Assembly: GCF_004327355.1 (NCBI RefSeq)
Contig: NZ_QJUM01000028.1
Span: 1 to 64,000 of the forward strand
From: Phytopseudomonas dryadis
GTDB lineage: Bacteria > Pseudomonadota > Gammaproteobacteria > Pseudomonadales > Pseudomonadaceae
Reading direction: 5' to 3'
DNA length: 64,000 bases
In this document: one piece after another, positions 17,259-26,158 of the stretch
Position numbering within the stretch: position 1 is the stretch's first letter
Layout of the letters: the number at the start of each line of letters is the position of its first letter
Made by a program: the position numbers and the translations under genes
Notes under the pieces: model-generated
Database searches by the model: none
What the model was told of the DNA's origin: nothing
The model's input: the letters and a program-made list of their open reading frames with translations, nothing else

Positions 17259-17606
17259 TCAGGCGAACACGAAATACTTGCGCAGCGTCTCCAGCACCTC
17301 CCAGGTGCCTGTCATGCCGGGTTCGACCACGAAGATATCGCCGGCCTTGAGGTGGATCGGCCGTTGGCCGTCCGGGGTGACGATGCAGGAGCCTTCCTGG
17401 ACGTGGCAGTACTCCCACTTCACGTATGCCACGCGCCACTTGCCGGGCGTGCAGATCCAGGTGCCCATGATCTTGCTGCCGTCATCGGAGGTGTAGGCGT
17501 TGAGGTTGACCGTATGCGGGTCGCCTTCGATGCGCTGCCATTTGCAGGCATCGACGACGGGCATCGGTTGGGTATCGCGCAGCACGGTGATCGGCGGGTT
17601 GGGCAT
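17259..17606 (-). CDS. Small cupin-domain protein (EutQ/ureidoglycine-hydrolase-like cupin)
   Basis: 115-residue single-domain cupin. The region WRVAYVKWEYCHVQEGSCIVTPDGQRPIHLKAGDIFVVEPGMTGTWEV follows the DUF861/cupin_3 pattern: an aromatic E-x-C-HV-x-EG strand pair, then L-x-AGD-x-FV-x-P. AGGAG precedes the ATG at 17606. Members of this group are often annotated only as cupin; the ligand and reaction are unknown. No operon partner. Confidence 0.8.
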   Translation of the reverse strand: MPNPPITVLRDTQPMPVVDACKWQRIEGDPHTVNLNAYTSDDGSKIMGTWICTPGKWRVAYVKWEYCHVQEGSCIVTPDGQRPIHLKAGDIFVVEPGMTGTWEVLETLRKYFVFA

Positions 17607-17739
17607 GGACAGCTCCTGAGGGTGACGGGTAAAGGGCGTTCACCATAGAGCGGCGCGGTGCAGGCCAGTTGCCTGGGGTCGACATGGGGCTGTCCATCCG
17701 CGCTGTACGCAGGCCCGCGATCAGAGAAGGAGCCGGGGG

Positions 17740-17865
17740 CGCCTGCAGAAGAGCGGCAAACCGCCGCGTCGACCGCGGCGCGATGCGCTGCTGGCCATCG
17801 CACAAAGCCTGTCATGGCCGCCAATCGCCGCGGGGTCGCGGCTCCCACAGGGCTTGGGCCAACCG
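17740..17865. repeat. Single REP-like palindrome
   Basis: The segment with GACCGCGGCGCGATGCGCTGC and CGCCGCGGGGTCGCGGCTCC is the same palindrome family as the 14.6-15.1 kb array, present here as one copy in the gap between the cupin and DJ-1/PfpI genes. The rest of 17607-18028 holds no gene. Confidence 0.6.
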
Positions 17866-18028
17866 ACTTTTTGCGGGCCAAACGCTTAACTGACTGGCAT
17901 TAGGGTAAGGGGGCATCCAGCATTGCTCGCCGGGCCTCGGCTGTAAGGCTGCAATCGCTTGTGACTGTGCCTGTCCGGCAGGAGCCGGCGAGCCGAGAAT
18001 GCAACAGCTCGATCACCCTGAGGCCGCC

Positions 18029-18652
18029 ATGCACATCGCCATTCTGACCTTCGAAGGTTTCAACGAACTGGATTCGCTGATCGCCCTGGGCATCCTCAAC
18101 CGCATCAGGCGGCCGGACTGGCGCGTATCCCTGGTGTCGCCCAGCGAGGACGTCACCTCGATGAATGGCGTGCGGCTGAGGCGCCAGGCGGCTCTGGAGG
18201 ATATCGAGCAGTTCGGTGCCGTGCTGGTCGGCAGCGGCAGCCGCACCCGTGAAATCGCCGAGGATGCTGACATCATGCGACTTCTCGCGCGACTCGACCC
18301 GCAGCGCCAGTTGATCGGCGCGCAATGCTCGGGCACCTTGCTGCTGGCCAGGCTGGGCCTGCTCGACGGCGTGCCCGGCTGTACCGATCTGACCACCAGG
18401 CCCTGGGTGCAGGAGGCGGGTATCCAGGTGCTGGAACAGCCATTTTTCGCCAAGGGCAACCTGGCCACGGCCGGCGGCTGCCTGGCCTCCTGCTACCTGG
18501 CGGCCTGGGCGCTCGTGCGGCTGGTCGGCCTGGAGCCTGCCAGCGCCGCCTTGCACTACGTGGCGCCGGTGGGCGAAAAGGACGAGTACGTGGCGCGGGC
18601 GCTCGGGCATATCCGGCCCTATCTGCCGTCTGGCGTCGTTATGCCGGCCTGA
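18029..18652 (+). CDS. DJ-1/PfpI-family protein
   Basis: 207 residues with the class I glutamine-amidotransferase-like fold: start MHIAILTFEGFNELD (E13 in the usual acidic position), the nucleophile elbow AQCSGTLLLARLGLLDG with C100, and CLASCYLAAW further on. Isonitrile hydratases and many glyoxalase/chaperone-like proteins share this fold; the exact activity cannot be assigned. Start chosen at ATG 18029, with TGAGG upstream; an earlier in-frame ATG at 17999 is less well placed. Stands alone between repeat-containing gaps. Confidence 0.8.
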   Translation: MHIAILTFEGFNELDSLIALGILNRIRRPDWRVSLVSPSEDVTSMNGVRLRRQAALEDIEQFGAVLVGSGSRTREIAEDADIMRLLARLDPQRQLIGAQCSGTLLLARLGLLDGVPGCTDLTTRPWVQEAGIQVLEQPFFAKGNLATAGGCLASCYLAAWALVRLVGLEPASAALHYVAPVGEKDEYVARALGHIRPYLPSGVVMPA

Positions 18653-18727
18653 CGCTCCACGCTTCGCCGGGTCATGTCGCTCGGGACGCTCAAGGCATCC
18701 GGATGGTTGCCACTGCAACGTACCGTA

Positions 18728-19144
18728 TCAGCCGGGGATCCGATCTACCCAGCGGTTCCATGCCAGTGACAGACGCCGTAGGGGAGGCAGTTTATCCATC
18801 AGGGCGATGATCGAACCGAAGCTGACCGCCCAACCGATGAAGTAGACGAAGCTCTTCGCCGAATAGGTGCGGCCCGCGACAATATGGGCCTGCAACTCCA
18901 TGCCATGCAGTTGCCACTGCTCGAGCAGTTTGCCTGCCAGGTACATGGGAATGCCCATGACGCCGACGCAGAATGGCAGAAGCAACAGGAAGCCCAGGGT
19001 CGCGGCCATGGCGCCATAACCGAGGACCCGGTTCGCCAGGGCGGTCACGATCAGCAGCAGTGGCCAGAGCAGGGCATAGGTCGGTAGCGTGAACAGGCCA
19101 CCCAAGGCGCCCAGGGCGAGTTCCGCGAGTACGGGGTCGATCAT
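18728..19144 (-). CDS. Hypothetical small membrane protein
   Basis: 138 residues, start ATG 19144. Hydrophobic segments: LGALGGLFTLPTYALLWPLLLIVTALANRVLGYG (about 8-42), AATLGFLLLLPFCVGVMGIPMYLAG (about 46-70) and SFVYFIGWAVSFGSIIALM (about 97-115). I do not recognise the family. It is separated from the downstream DJ-1 gene (opposite strand) by 75 bp and preceded by a pseudogene remnant. Confidence 0.55.
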   Translation of the reverse strand: MIDPVLAELALGALGGLFTLPTYALLWPLLLIVTALANRVLGYGAMAATLGFLLLLPFCVGVMGIPMYLAGKLLEQWQLHGMELQAHIVAGRTYSAKSFVYFIGWAVSFGSIIALMDKLPPLRRLSLAWNRWVDRIPG

Positions 19145-19405
19145 GTCGTCGTATGGGGCGGTTGTGGTCGATGGAATTCGGCGGCAGGTGATGATCCCCA
19201 TCGCTGGCGATCATCCGCGGCGGGGAGTCTAGCACGCCGGGTCGACCCTCCCCACGCAGCGTGTCGCGCACCATTGTGCCTCCGGCGCATGGCCTCATTC
19301 TCCACAGTTGCCTGTGGTCGTCCGCCTGGCAACGATCAATGACGCTTTGTTCATCCATCCTTGCGCCGGGGGCCGGAGCACTTGCTAAAAGAGCATCTGC
19401 GACAT

Positions 19406-19735
19406 TCAGCGGCCGTTGTAGTTGGCCGAGAATCGCCCGTTGGCGACCTGCAGGAACTGTTCGCCACCACCGTTGAGGCGCAGTACGCCGGTCGACGTGG
19501 CGGTCGTCCATCGCGGTCACGGTCAGCACGAAGCGGCTGCCGTCACTGCCGTCGCCGGCGTACGTCGTGGTATTGCCATTGCCGTTCTGCACGTAATAGG
19601 TGGCATGCAACTCACTGTCCTCAGAGCTGTAGGTGCCCGGCTGGACATCCGCATGCAGCAGCTGAAACATGAAGCCCGGCGACATGGGGTCGCTGTCAAG
19701 ATGCCCGCCCACCGTGTTTCGGCCGGGCCATTTAG
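19406..19735 (-). pseudogene. Frameshifted remnant of an unknown ~100-residue protein
   Basis: On the minus strand a protein-like frame runs through VGGHLDSDPMSPGFMFQLL, then HATYYVQNGNGNTTTYAGDG and FVLTVTAMDDRHVD, after which the frame is lost. Shifting one base restores plausible coding (GVLRLNGGGEQFLQVANGRF, then SANYNGR and a TGA at 19406-19408). The joined product looks like a small beta-rich, Asn/Gly-rich secreted or adhesin-like domain, but I cannot name it. The 5' end is uncertain; it lies directly downstream of the RAYT gene. A sequencing error could also explain the shift. Confidence 0.5.
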
Positions 19736-19787
19736 CGGACGCTTCACCCAGAAGAAAAACAAATGAGGGGCTGGGCGTTGGCCCGCC

Positions 19788-20312
19788 TCACTCCCCGTAA
19801 TCACCATCATCCGCTTCGAAACACCAGTCTTCGGGATAAATGCCCATCGCCACCGCCCGATGAAAACTCGAGTACGGCCAATCCGCCAGGCGCTCGACAT
19901 GCCCATGTTTCATCGGGTTGAAGTGGATGTAGTCGAAGTGGTGTTGGTAGTCCTGCTCGTCGCGGATCAGGTGTTCCCAGTAACGCCGTTGCCAGATGCC
20001 GCGCTCGCGTCGCCGTTGCTGGTTGACGGTGCGTGTTTCGGTGATCGGCAAGCGTTTGGCGAAGGCGAACTTGATGACCTTCCAACGCAAGGCGAAGTCG
20101 GCATCGCCTTGCGGTAGTGTCCATAGGCAATGCATATGCTCGGGCAGCACCACCCAGGCATCGATATGGAAGGGATGACGAATTCTGGTGGCTCGCACCG
20201 TCTCGCGCAACAGGTCGATTTCGCGGATCAGCAGATCGCTGCTGCGGTCACGCAGATTGACGGTGAAGAAGTAGGTGGCACCGGGAGCACGGGCGCGGCG
20301 GTAATCGGGCAT
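19788..20312 (-). CDS. REP-associated tyrosine transposase (RAYT, Y1 HUH family)
   Basis: 174 residues of the TnpA(REP)/RAYT family, single-strand-specific nucleases linked to spread of REP palindromes. Visible landmarks are the start MPDYRRARAPGATYFFTVNL, the HUH metal motif in VVLPEHMHCLWTLP and the catalytic tyrosine region HFDYIHFNPMKHG. Start ATG 20312 with GGATGAGCC upstream. Two REP hairpins lie immediately upstream (20350-20428), and the same hairpin recurs at 36248-36273, consistent with activity in this genome. The length is typical, so it is probably intact. Confidence 0.93.
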   Translation of the reverse strand: MPDYRRARAPGATYFFTVNLRDRSSDLLIREIDLLRETVRATRIRHPFHIDAWVVLPEHMHCLWTLPQGDADFALRWKVIKFAFAKRLPITETRTVNQQRRRERGIWQRRYWEHLIRDEQDYQHHFDYIHFNPMKHGHVERLADWPYSSFHRAVAMGIYPEDWCFEADDGDYGE

Positions 20313-20349
20313 GGTGGCTCATCCTTGAGCATGCAGGTGTTTTCACCAT

Positions 20350-20428
20350 GGTGGACAAGCTTCGCGTTGTCCACCCTACACCCCGATTTCCGTCTCGTGT
20401 AGGGTGGATGACGCTCTTTTCATCCACC
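20350..20428. repeat. Pair of REP hairpins adjoining the RAYT gene
   Basis: Hairpin 1: GGTGGACAA-GCTTCGCG-TTGTCCACC (20350-20375). Hairpin 2: GGTGGATGA-N8-TCATCCACC (20403-20428). The two face each other with the conserved CCCTACA / TGTAGGG flank, as in REP doublets (BIMEs). Their proximity to the RAYT gene is the usual arrangement. Confidence 0.85.
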
Positions 20429-20464
20429 ATTGCGGGGTTGTCCGGGCTACTTGCTACTTGCTGT

Positions 20465-21190
20465 CTACGGCGATTTTGTCATTTGCTCACGCAGGACTTC
20501 CCGTAAATCCCAAGTAGCAGAACATCCATGCTCAAAGGCCTTGTCCAGCCAGTCTAGGTTGCGCTGCATGGACTCCCTATCTTCAGGTACTCGAGCGTTG
20601 CCAAGAATGAATTCTGCTTCAGTCCGGAACTGTTCGTATGTAAGCCGCTGCATCTGTGGCGGATGGGTGGTGGCAAAGCACTGATCAGAGATGAACGGCA
20701 GTGGGTAGTAGGCAATGGCTGGGTCGGTTTGATGAAGGGTAGCTTCCACCATGTCCACCACTGCCAGATGTTCGGGGCTGTTGAGCCGATAACGTTTGAA
20801 AGCCGTATTACATTCCTGTTGATACAAAACGGCCGCTGCCACGAATCCTTTCTTCGCCCAGCCATCCAGTGACGAGCAAGCTTTTTGTCGGCTCTCTTGG
20901 GCCGTTGTCGGATCGGCATTGCGCTTTGTAAAGGATCGTTGGGCTTGGAGGAATACTGCTGCTGGATGCCCCCGTTCAGCGGCACTCTCCATGCGCGAAT
21001 CGAATAGATTCAAGTATCTGTTCAATTCATCCTTGTCGTCACTTTGATCAGCTAGCAACTGCCGCAATTGATTGTGCGCCTCAATACCCTCGTTATAGAT
21101 AAGGTCGACAGCATTGTCTGCGGCCTTTACCTGCAGATCGACAATGCACGCAACGAGAGCAAGCGAATAGGCCAGTCGTTTGGGAGACAT
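20465..21190 (-). CDS. Hypothetical secreted protein of low GC
   Basis: 241 residues; the N-terminus MSPKRLAYSLALVACIVDLQVKAADN looks like a cleavable signal peptide with Ala at the cut. The mature part is helical with several cysteines (ACSSLDGWAKKG, QQECNTAF, ISDQCFATTH, FEHGCSATWDLRE), and spacing such as AAERGHPAAVFLQAQ and KGFVAAAVLYQQ resembles Sel1/tetratricopeptide-like helices. AAGGA precedes ATG 21190. Base composition is visibly lower in GC than its neighbours, suggesting acquisition. It lies between the RAYT/REP element and the nrdB terminator. Confidence 0.65.
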   Translation of the reverse strand: MSPKRLAYSLALVACIVDLQVKAADNAVDLIYNEGIEAHNQLRQLLADQSDDKDELNRYLNLFDSRMESAAERGHPAAVFLQAQRSFTKRNADPTTAQESRQKACSSLDGWAKKGFVAAAVLYQQECNTAFKRYRLNSPEHLAVVDMVEATLHQTDPAIAYYPLPFISDQCFATTHPPQMQRLTYEQFRTEAEFILGNARVPEDRESMQRNLDWLDKAFEHGCSATWDLREVLREQMTKSP

Positions 21191-21260
21191 ATCGTCCTTG
21201 TTGTATCACGTGTGGAATATGAAATATGCCGACTTGGAGGCTATCAGAGCTGGCGAAACG

Positions 21261-21293
21261 AAAAAGGCCGGTGAGCTTGCGCGCACCGACCTT
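21261..21293 (-). terminator. Rho-independent terminator of nrdB
   Basis: Read on the minus strand: AAGGTCGGTG - loop CGCGCAAGCT - CACCGGCCTT followed by TTT, a 10-bp stem with one G-T pair and a U-run. It lies about 57 bp past the nrdB stop. Confidence 0.85.
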
Positions 21294-21349
21294 GCTCGGT
21301 CCCTTACCCTGACAGGTTCGGAATACTTACCCTGGCATTTTGCCGGCCA

Positions 21350-22603
21350 TCAATCCCAGCTCAACGCCCCACCCGTCTGATACTCGATCACACGGGTCTC
21401 GAAGAAGTTCTTCTCTTTCTTCAGGTCCATGATCTCGCTCATCCACGGGAAGGGGTTGGTGGTGCCCGGGTATTCTTCCTTGAGGCCGATCTGGGTCAGG
21501 CGGCGGTTGGCGATGAATTTGAGGTAGTCCTCCATCATCGCCGCGTTCATGCCGAGTACGCCGCGGGGCATGGTGTCGCGGGCGTATTCGATTTCCAGCT
21601 GGGCGCCCTGCAGAATCATCTGGGTCGCTTCGTCTTTCATCTGGGCGTCCCACAGGCTCGGGTTTTCGATCTTGATCTGGTTGATCACGTCGATACCGAA
21701 GTTCAGGTGCATGGATTCATCGCGCAGGATGTACTGGAACTGCTCGGCGGTGCCGGTCATCTTGTTGCGGCGGCCCATGGAGAGGATCTGGGTGAAGCCG
21801 CAGTAGAAGAAGATGCCTTCCAGTACGCAGTAGTAGGCGATCAGGTTCTTGAGGAACTGGCGATCGGTTTCCGGGGTGCCGGTTTCGAACTTGGGATCGG
21901 AGATCGAGCGGGTGTACTTGAGGCCCCAGGAGGCTTTCTTCGCGACGCTCGGGATCTCGTGGTACATGTTGAAGATCTCGCCTTCATCCATGCCCAGCGA
22001 TTCGATGCAGTACTGGTAGGCGTGGGTGTGGATCGCTTCCTCGAAGGCCTGGCGCAGGATGTACTGGCGGCACTCGGGGTTGGTGATCAGGCGGTACACG
22101 GCCAGTACCAGGTTGTTGGCAACCAGGCTGTCGGCGGTGGAGAAGAAGCCGAGGTTGCGCATGACGATGCGGCGCTCGTCCTCGGAGAGGCCGTCGGTGC
22201 TCTTCCACAGAGCGATGTCGGCGTTCATGTTCACTTCTTGCGGCATCCAGTGGTTGGCGCAACCATCCAGATACTTCTGCCAGGCCCAGTCGTACTTGAA
22301 GGGTACGAGCTGGTTGAGGTCGGCGCGGGCGTTGATCATCTGCTTGTCGCCGACTTCCACGCGCGCGGAGGTGCCTTCGAGTTCGTCCAGGCCTTCCTGG
22401 ATGTCGAGGTCGTTCAGGGCCTTTTTCGCACGGGCGATGGCATCGGAGTCGTTGGCGTCGATGGCGCGGGCTTCGAGGGCGGCGGCGTCGCCTACCTGGT
22501 TGAGCCTTTCCAGGCTCATGTCGGCACTGGCTTGTGCGGCGGTCTGTTTCGGAGCGGCAGCTTCTGCGCCGTCTTCCTTGTCGAATTCATCCCAGCTCAG
22601 CAT
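21350..22603 (-). CDS. nrdB: Class Ia ribonucleotide reductase beta subunit NrdB
   Basis: 417-residue small subunit carrying the diiron-tyrosyl radical cofactor that activates NrdA for aerobic dNTP synthesis. Diiron ligand motifs are visible: QAFEEAIHTHAYQYCIE (E-x2-H) and ILRDESMHLNFGIDVI (E-x2-H). The C-terminus GGALSWD is the short acidic-aromatic tail that docks on the large subunit. Start is MLSWDEFDKED at 22603, with AAGGAG upstream, as in P. aeruginosa NrdB; an in-frame codon 12 residues earlier is less likely. It follows nrdA after 154 bp and is ended by a strong terminator. Confidence 0.96.
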   Translation of the reverse strand: MLSWDEFDKEDGAEAAAPKQTAAQASADMSLERLNQVGDAAALEARAIDANDSDAIARAKKALNDLDIQEGLDELEGTSARVEVGDKQMINARADLNQLVPFKYDWAWQKYLDGCANHWMPQEVNMNADIALWKSTDGLSEDERRIVMRNLGFFSTADSLVANNLVLAVYRLITNPECRQYILRQAFEEAIHTHAYQYCIESLGMDEGEIFNMYHEIPSVAKKASWGLKYTRSISDPKFETGTPETDRQFLKNLIAYYCVLEGIFFYCGFTQILSMGRRNKMTGTAEQFQYILRDESMHLNFGIDVINQIKIENPSLWDAQMKDEATQMILQGAQLEIEYARDTMPRGVLGMNAAMMEDYLKFIANRRLTQIGLKEEYPGTTNPFPWMSEIMDLKKEKNFFETRVIEYQTGGALSWD

Positions 22604-22757
22604 GAGGGGGCTCCTTTCAGGAGCAGCTTCAAGCGGCAAGCTTCAAGCTGCAAGGGGTTACGGGGTGTGGCGGACACTGATGTCCGCCCTGTTCAGCGCA
22701 CGTCACGGCGATGATCACGGCAAGCTTGCAGCTCATGGCTTGCAGCTTGCCGCTGCT
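22604..22757. repeat. Structured spacer between nrdA and nrdB
   Basis: The 154-bp gap carries AGCTTCAAGCTGCAAG and CTTGCAGCTCATGGCTTGCAG motifs arranged as an inverted pair plus an inner hairpin GGCGGACA-CTGA-TGTCCGCC. These AAGCTTGCAGC-type palindromes are common in Pseudomonas gaps. The mRNA fold could stabilise or attenuate the dicistronic transcript. Confidence 0.6.
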
Positions 22758-25673
22758 TTATTGGCAGGCTTCGCAATCCGGCTCGTCGATGGCGCAAGCC
22801 TTCGGTACCGGAGCCGGGCCAGGCGAGGCCTGGGTGGCCGGCGCGGCGGCAGGGGCCGCGCTGAGGCCTTGGTCACCGCCGCTGGATACCGCGTTCAGCT
22901 TGCCGGTGTTGATGGTGGATTTCTCGGTGCTGGTCGCGGCCAGGGCACGGAGGTAGTAGGTGGTTTTCAGGCCACGGTACCAGGCCATGCGGTAGGTCAC
23001 GTCGAGCTTCTTGCCCGAGGCGCCAGCGATGTACAGGTTCAGCGACTGGGCCTGGTCGATCCACTTCTGGCGACGGCTGGCGGCATCGACGATCCACTTG
23101 GTGTCGACTTCGAAGGCGGTGGCGTACAGGTCTTTCAGTTCTTGCGGGATACGCTCGATCTGCTGCACGGAGCCGTCGTAGTACTTGAGGTCGTTGATCA
23201 TCACCGAGTCCCACAGGCCGCGGGCCTTGAGGTCGCGAACCAGGTAGGGGTTGATCACGGTGAACTCGCCCGACAGGTTGGATTTCACGTACAGGTTCTG
23301 GTAGGTCGGCTCGATGGACTGCGACACGCCGGTGATGTTGGCGATGGTCGCGGTCGGCGCGATGGCCATGATGTTCGAGTTGCGGATGCCTTTCTGTACG
23401 CGGGCCCGCACCGGCGCCCAGTCCAGGGATTCGCTCAGGTCGACGTCGATGTACTTCTGGCCACGGGCCTCGATGAGGATCTGCTGGGAATCCAGCGGCA
23501 GGATGCCCTTGCTCCACAGCGAACCCTGGAAGGTCTCGTAGGCGCCGCGCTCGTCGGCCAGGTCACAGGAGGCCTGGATGGCGTAGTAGCTGACCGCTTC
23601 CATGGATTTGTCGGCGAAGTCCACCGCGGCCTCGGAACCGTAGGGGATGTGCTGCAGGTACAGGGCGTCCTGGAAGCCCATGATGCCCAGGCCGACCGGG
23701 CGGTGCTTGACGTTGGAGTTGCGCGCTTGCGGCACCGAGTAGTAGTTGATGTCGATGACGTTATCGAGCATGCGCACGGCCGTCTTCACGGTGCGGGCCA
23801 GCTTGGCGGTGTCCAGTTTGCCGTCATTGATGTGGTTCGGCAGGTTGATCGAGCCCAGGTTGCAGACGGCGATCTCGTCCTTGTTGGTGTTCAGGGTGAT
23901 CTCGGTGCACAGGTTGGAGCTGTGTACCACGCCCACGTGCTGCTGCGGGCTGCGCAGGTTGCACGGGTCCTTGAAGGTCAGCCACGGGTGGCCGGTCTCG
24001 AACAGCATGGAGAGCATCTTGCGCCACAGGTCCTTGGCCTGGATGGTCTTGAACAGCTTGATCTTGCCGCCGTACTGGGTCAGGGCTTCGTAGTACTCGT
24101 AGCGCTCTTCGAAGGCCTTGCCAGTGAGGTCGTGCAGGTCCGGCACTTCGCTCGGCGAGAACAGGGTCCAGGGGCCGTCGTCGAACACGCGCTTCATGAA
24201 CAGGTCCGGGATCCAGTTGGCGGTGTTCATGTCGTGGGTGCGGCGGCGGTCGTCGCCGGTGTTCTTGCGCAGCTCGATGAATTCCTCGATGTCCATGTGC
24301 CAGGTTTCCAGGTAGGCACAGACCGCGCCCTTGCGCTTGCCGCCCTGGTTGACCGCCACGGCGGTGTCGTTGACCACCTTGAGGAACGGCACCACGCCCT
24401 GGGACTTGCCGTTGGTGCCCTTGATGTAGGAGCCCAGCGCGCGCACCGGGGTCCAGTCGTTGCCCAGGCCACCGGCGAATTTGGACAGCATGGCGTTGTC
24501 GTGGATGGCGCTGTAGATGCCCGACAGGTCGTCCGGCACGGTGGTCAGGTAGCACGACGACAGCTGCGGACGCAGGGTGCCGGCGTTGAACAGGGTCGGC
24601 GTCGACGACATGTAGTCGAAGGACGACAGCAGGTTGTAGAACTCGATGGCGCGGTCTTCGCGGTCCTTCTTCTCTTCGATGGCCAGGCCCATGGCCACGC
24701 GCATGAAGAACACCTGCGGCAGTTCGAAACGCACGCCGTCCTTGTGGATGAAGTAACGGTCGTACAGGGTCTGCAGGCCCAGGTAGGTGAATTGCTGGTC
24801 ACGCTCGTGGTCGATGGCGCGGCCCAGTTTCTCCAGGTCGTAGGTCTTCAGCTTGGGATCGAGCAGTTCGAATTCGACACCGGCTTCGACGTAGGCGGGC
24901 AGCGCCTTGGCGTACAGCTCGGCCATTTCGTGGTGGGTGGCGCTGTCGGCGACGTTGAGGAAGCTCAGGCCCTCGGCGCGGATGTTGTCCATCAGCAGGC
25001 GGGCGGTGACGTAGCTGTAGTTGGGCTCACGCTCGACCAGGGTGCGGGCGGTCATCACCAGGGCGGTGTTGACGTCCTTCTGCGCCACGCCGTCGTAGAG
25101 GTTCTTCAGGGTTTCCTTCTGGATCAGAGCGCCGTCGACTTCGGCCAGGCCTTCGCAGGCCTCGGTGACGATGGTGTTCAGGCGGCCCATGTCCAGCGGC
25201 GCCAGGCTGCCGTCGGCCAGGGTCACGCGGATGCTCGGGTGCGGCTGGGCGATGCCATCGGCAGCGTCGGTGGTCTTGCGCTTGTTCGCCTGGGCTTCGC
25301 GGTAGATCACGTAATCACGGGCGACTTTCTGCTCGCCGGCGCGCATCAGCGCCAGTTCGACCTGATCCTGGATCTCTTCGATATGGATGGTGCCGCCGGA
25401 GGGCATGCGCCGCTTGAAGGTGGCGGTGACCTGTTCGGTCAGGCGCGCGACGGTGTCGTGGATGCGCGACGAAGCGGCGGCGGTGCCGCCCTCCACTGCG
25501 AGAAACGCCTTGGTGATGGCGACGGTGATCTTGTCACCGGTGTACGGCACCACGGTGCCGTTACGCTTGATCACACGCAACTGGCCGGGTGCGGTGGCAG
25601 CCAGGTCCTGGGTGGCGTCTGCACCCTGAGGCGCCTGGGCCTGAGGGTTCTCGCGAGTGGTGTCGGTGTGCAT
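22758..25673 (-). CDS. nrdA: Class Ia ribonucleotide reductase alpha subunit NrdA
   Basis: 971-residue catalytic subunit, longer than E. coli NrdA (761) because of an extended N-terminus with ATP-cone regulation: LRVIKRNGTVVPYTGDKI... near residue 32 and a second cone-like segment (IRVTLADGSLAPLDMGRLN) near residue 155, as in pseudomonads. The thiyl-radical cysteine is in SSNLCTEITLNTNKDE, and an active-site disulfide cysteine in AVCNLGSINLP. The redox tail CAIDEPDCEACQ carries the C-terminal CxxC that recycles the active site. ATG at 25673 is preceded by GGAG. The long upstream region holds candidate DnaA and NrdR sites. Confidence 0.96.
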   Translation of the reverse strand: MHTDTTRENPQAQAPQGADATQDLAATAPGQLRVIKRNGTVVPYTGDKITVAITKAFLAVEGGTAAASSRIHDTVARLTEQVTATFKRRMPSGGTIHIEEIQDQVELALMRAGEQKVARDYVIYREAQANKRKTTDAADGIAQPHPSIRVTLADGSLAPLDMGRLNTIVTEACEGLAEVDGALIQKETLKNLYDGVAQKDVNTALVMTARTLVEREPNYSYVTARLLMDNIRAEGLSFLNVADSATHHEMAELYAKALPAYVEAGVEFELLDPKLKTYDLEKLGRAIDHERDQQFTYLGLQTLYDRYFIHKDGVRFELPQVFFMRVAMGLAIEEKKDREDRAIEFYNLLSSFDYMSSTPTLFNAGTLRPQLSSCYLTTVPDDLSGIYSAIHDNAMLSKFAGGLGNDWTPVRALGSYIKGTNGKSQGVVPFLKVVNDTAVAVNQGGKRKGAVCAYLETWHMDIEEFIELRKNTGDDRRRTHDMNTANWIPDLFMKRVFDDGPWTLFSPSEVPDLHDLTGKAFEERYEYYEALTQYGGKIKLFKTIQAKDLWRKMLSMLFETGHPWLTFKDPCNLRSPQQHVGVVHSSNLCTEITLNTNKDEIAVCNLGSINLPNHINDGKLDTAKLARTVKTAVRMLDNVIDINYYSVPQARNSNVKHRPVGLGIMGFQDALYLQHIPYGSEAAVDFADKSMEAVSYYAIQASCDLADERGAYETFQGSLWSKGILPLDSQQILIEARGQKYIDVDLSESLDWAPVRARVQKGIRNSNIMAIAPTATIANITGVSQSIEPTYQNLYVKSNLSGEFTVINPYLVRDLKARGLWDSVMINDLKYYDGSVQQIERIPQELKDLYATAFEVDTKWIVDAASRRQKWIDQAQSLNLYIAGASGKKLDVTYRMAWYRGLKTTYYLRALAATSTEKSTINTGKLNAVSSGGDQGLSAAPAAAPATQASPGPAPVPKACAIDEPDCEACQ

Positions 25674-26077
25674 GGAGGTCTCCGTGATCGATGAATTTTC
25701 CGGGTGAGACGTTCTGTGGCAGAGCGTTGCGGGTACCTGTCGTTCATTCCAGTCGACAAAACCTGACGACGGCCCGGAGGCTGCCGGCAGGGTGTTGCAA
25801 ATTGGCGGTGATGGCCGGGTACTGCATCGGATGCCGGAACGCCTCGTCCCTGGCTTTACTGGTTGCTTCCCGTCTCGCCCGGCACTACTAGATGTAGGGG
25901 TGCCGGCACAAGCGGTAGGTGCTGCGTCTGTTCCTGTCGGCGACGTTTTCCATGATCGCCGCGCCGTTGCCCAAGGTTGCCGAGCGTGGTGCGGAATGCA
26001 TTTTCAATGCACCGACAGGGCGCTGGCCATGGACCTTGATAGGGCATTCGTGCTTGTGTCCGTTTTGTGCAAAAACC

Positions 26078-26118
26078 CAACATGTAGGTGTTTTGAACAT
26101 TGGAGATACAAGATAGTG
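26078..26118. promoter_or_regulatory. Candidate NrdR-box-like pair upstream of nrdA
   Basis: Two related sequences, CCAACATGTAGGTGT (26078 onward) and ATACAAGATAGTGCG (from 26106), have their TAG cores 29 bp apart, close to the three-turn spacing of paired NrdR boxes. Similar single motifs are CTAGATGTAGGGG at 25888 and ACAAGATGTAGGG at 26290. The match to the NrdR consensus is imperfect, so this is a suggestion only. Confidence 0.4.
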
Positions 26119-26149
26119 CGGTGTCGACGCCAAGGCAAGCCCCGCGGGC

Positions 26150-26158
26150 TGTGGATAA
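26150..26158 (-). promoter_or_regulatory. Perfect DnaA box upstream of nrdA
   Basis: TGTGGATAA on the plus strand is the exact complement of the consensus DnaA box TTATCCACA; a weaker relative, TGTGGGTTA, follows at 26162-26170. DnaA is a known regulator of nrdAB in E. coli, so the position about 480 bp upstream of nrdA is suggestive. Confidence 0.6.

Noticed and set aside
22026..25694. A 1,222-codon open frame on the plus strand across nrdB and nrdA
   Set aside because: It is antisense to two certain genes. High-GC third-position bias keeps the opposite frame open, and the translation has no domain pattern.
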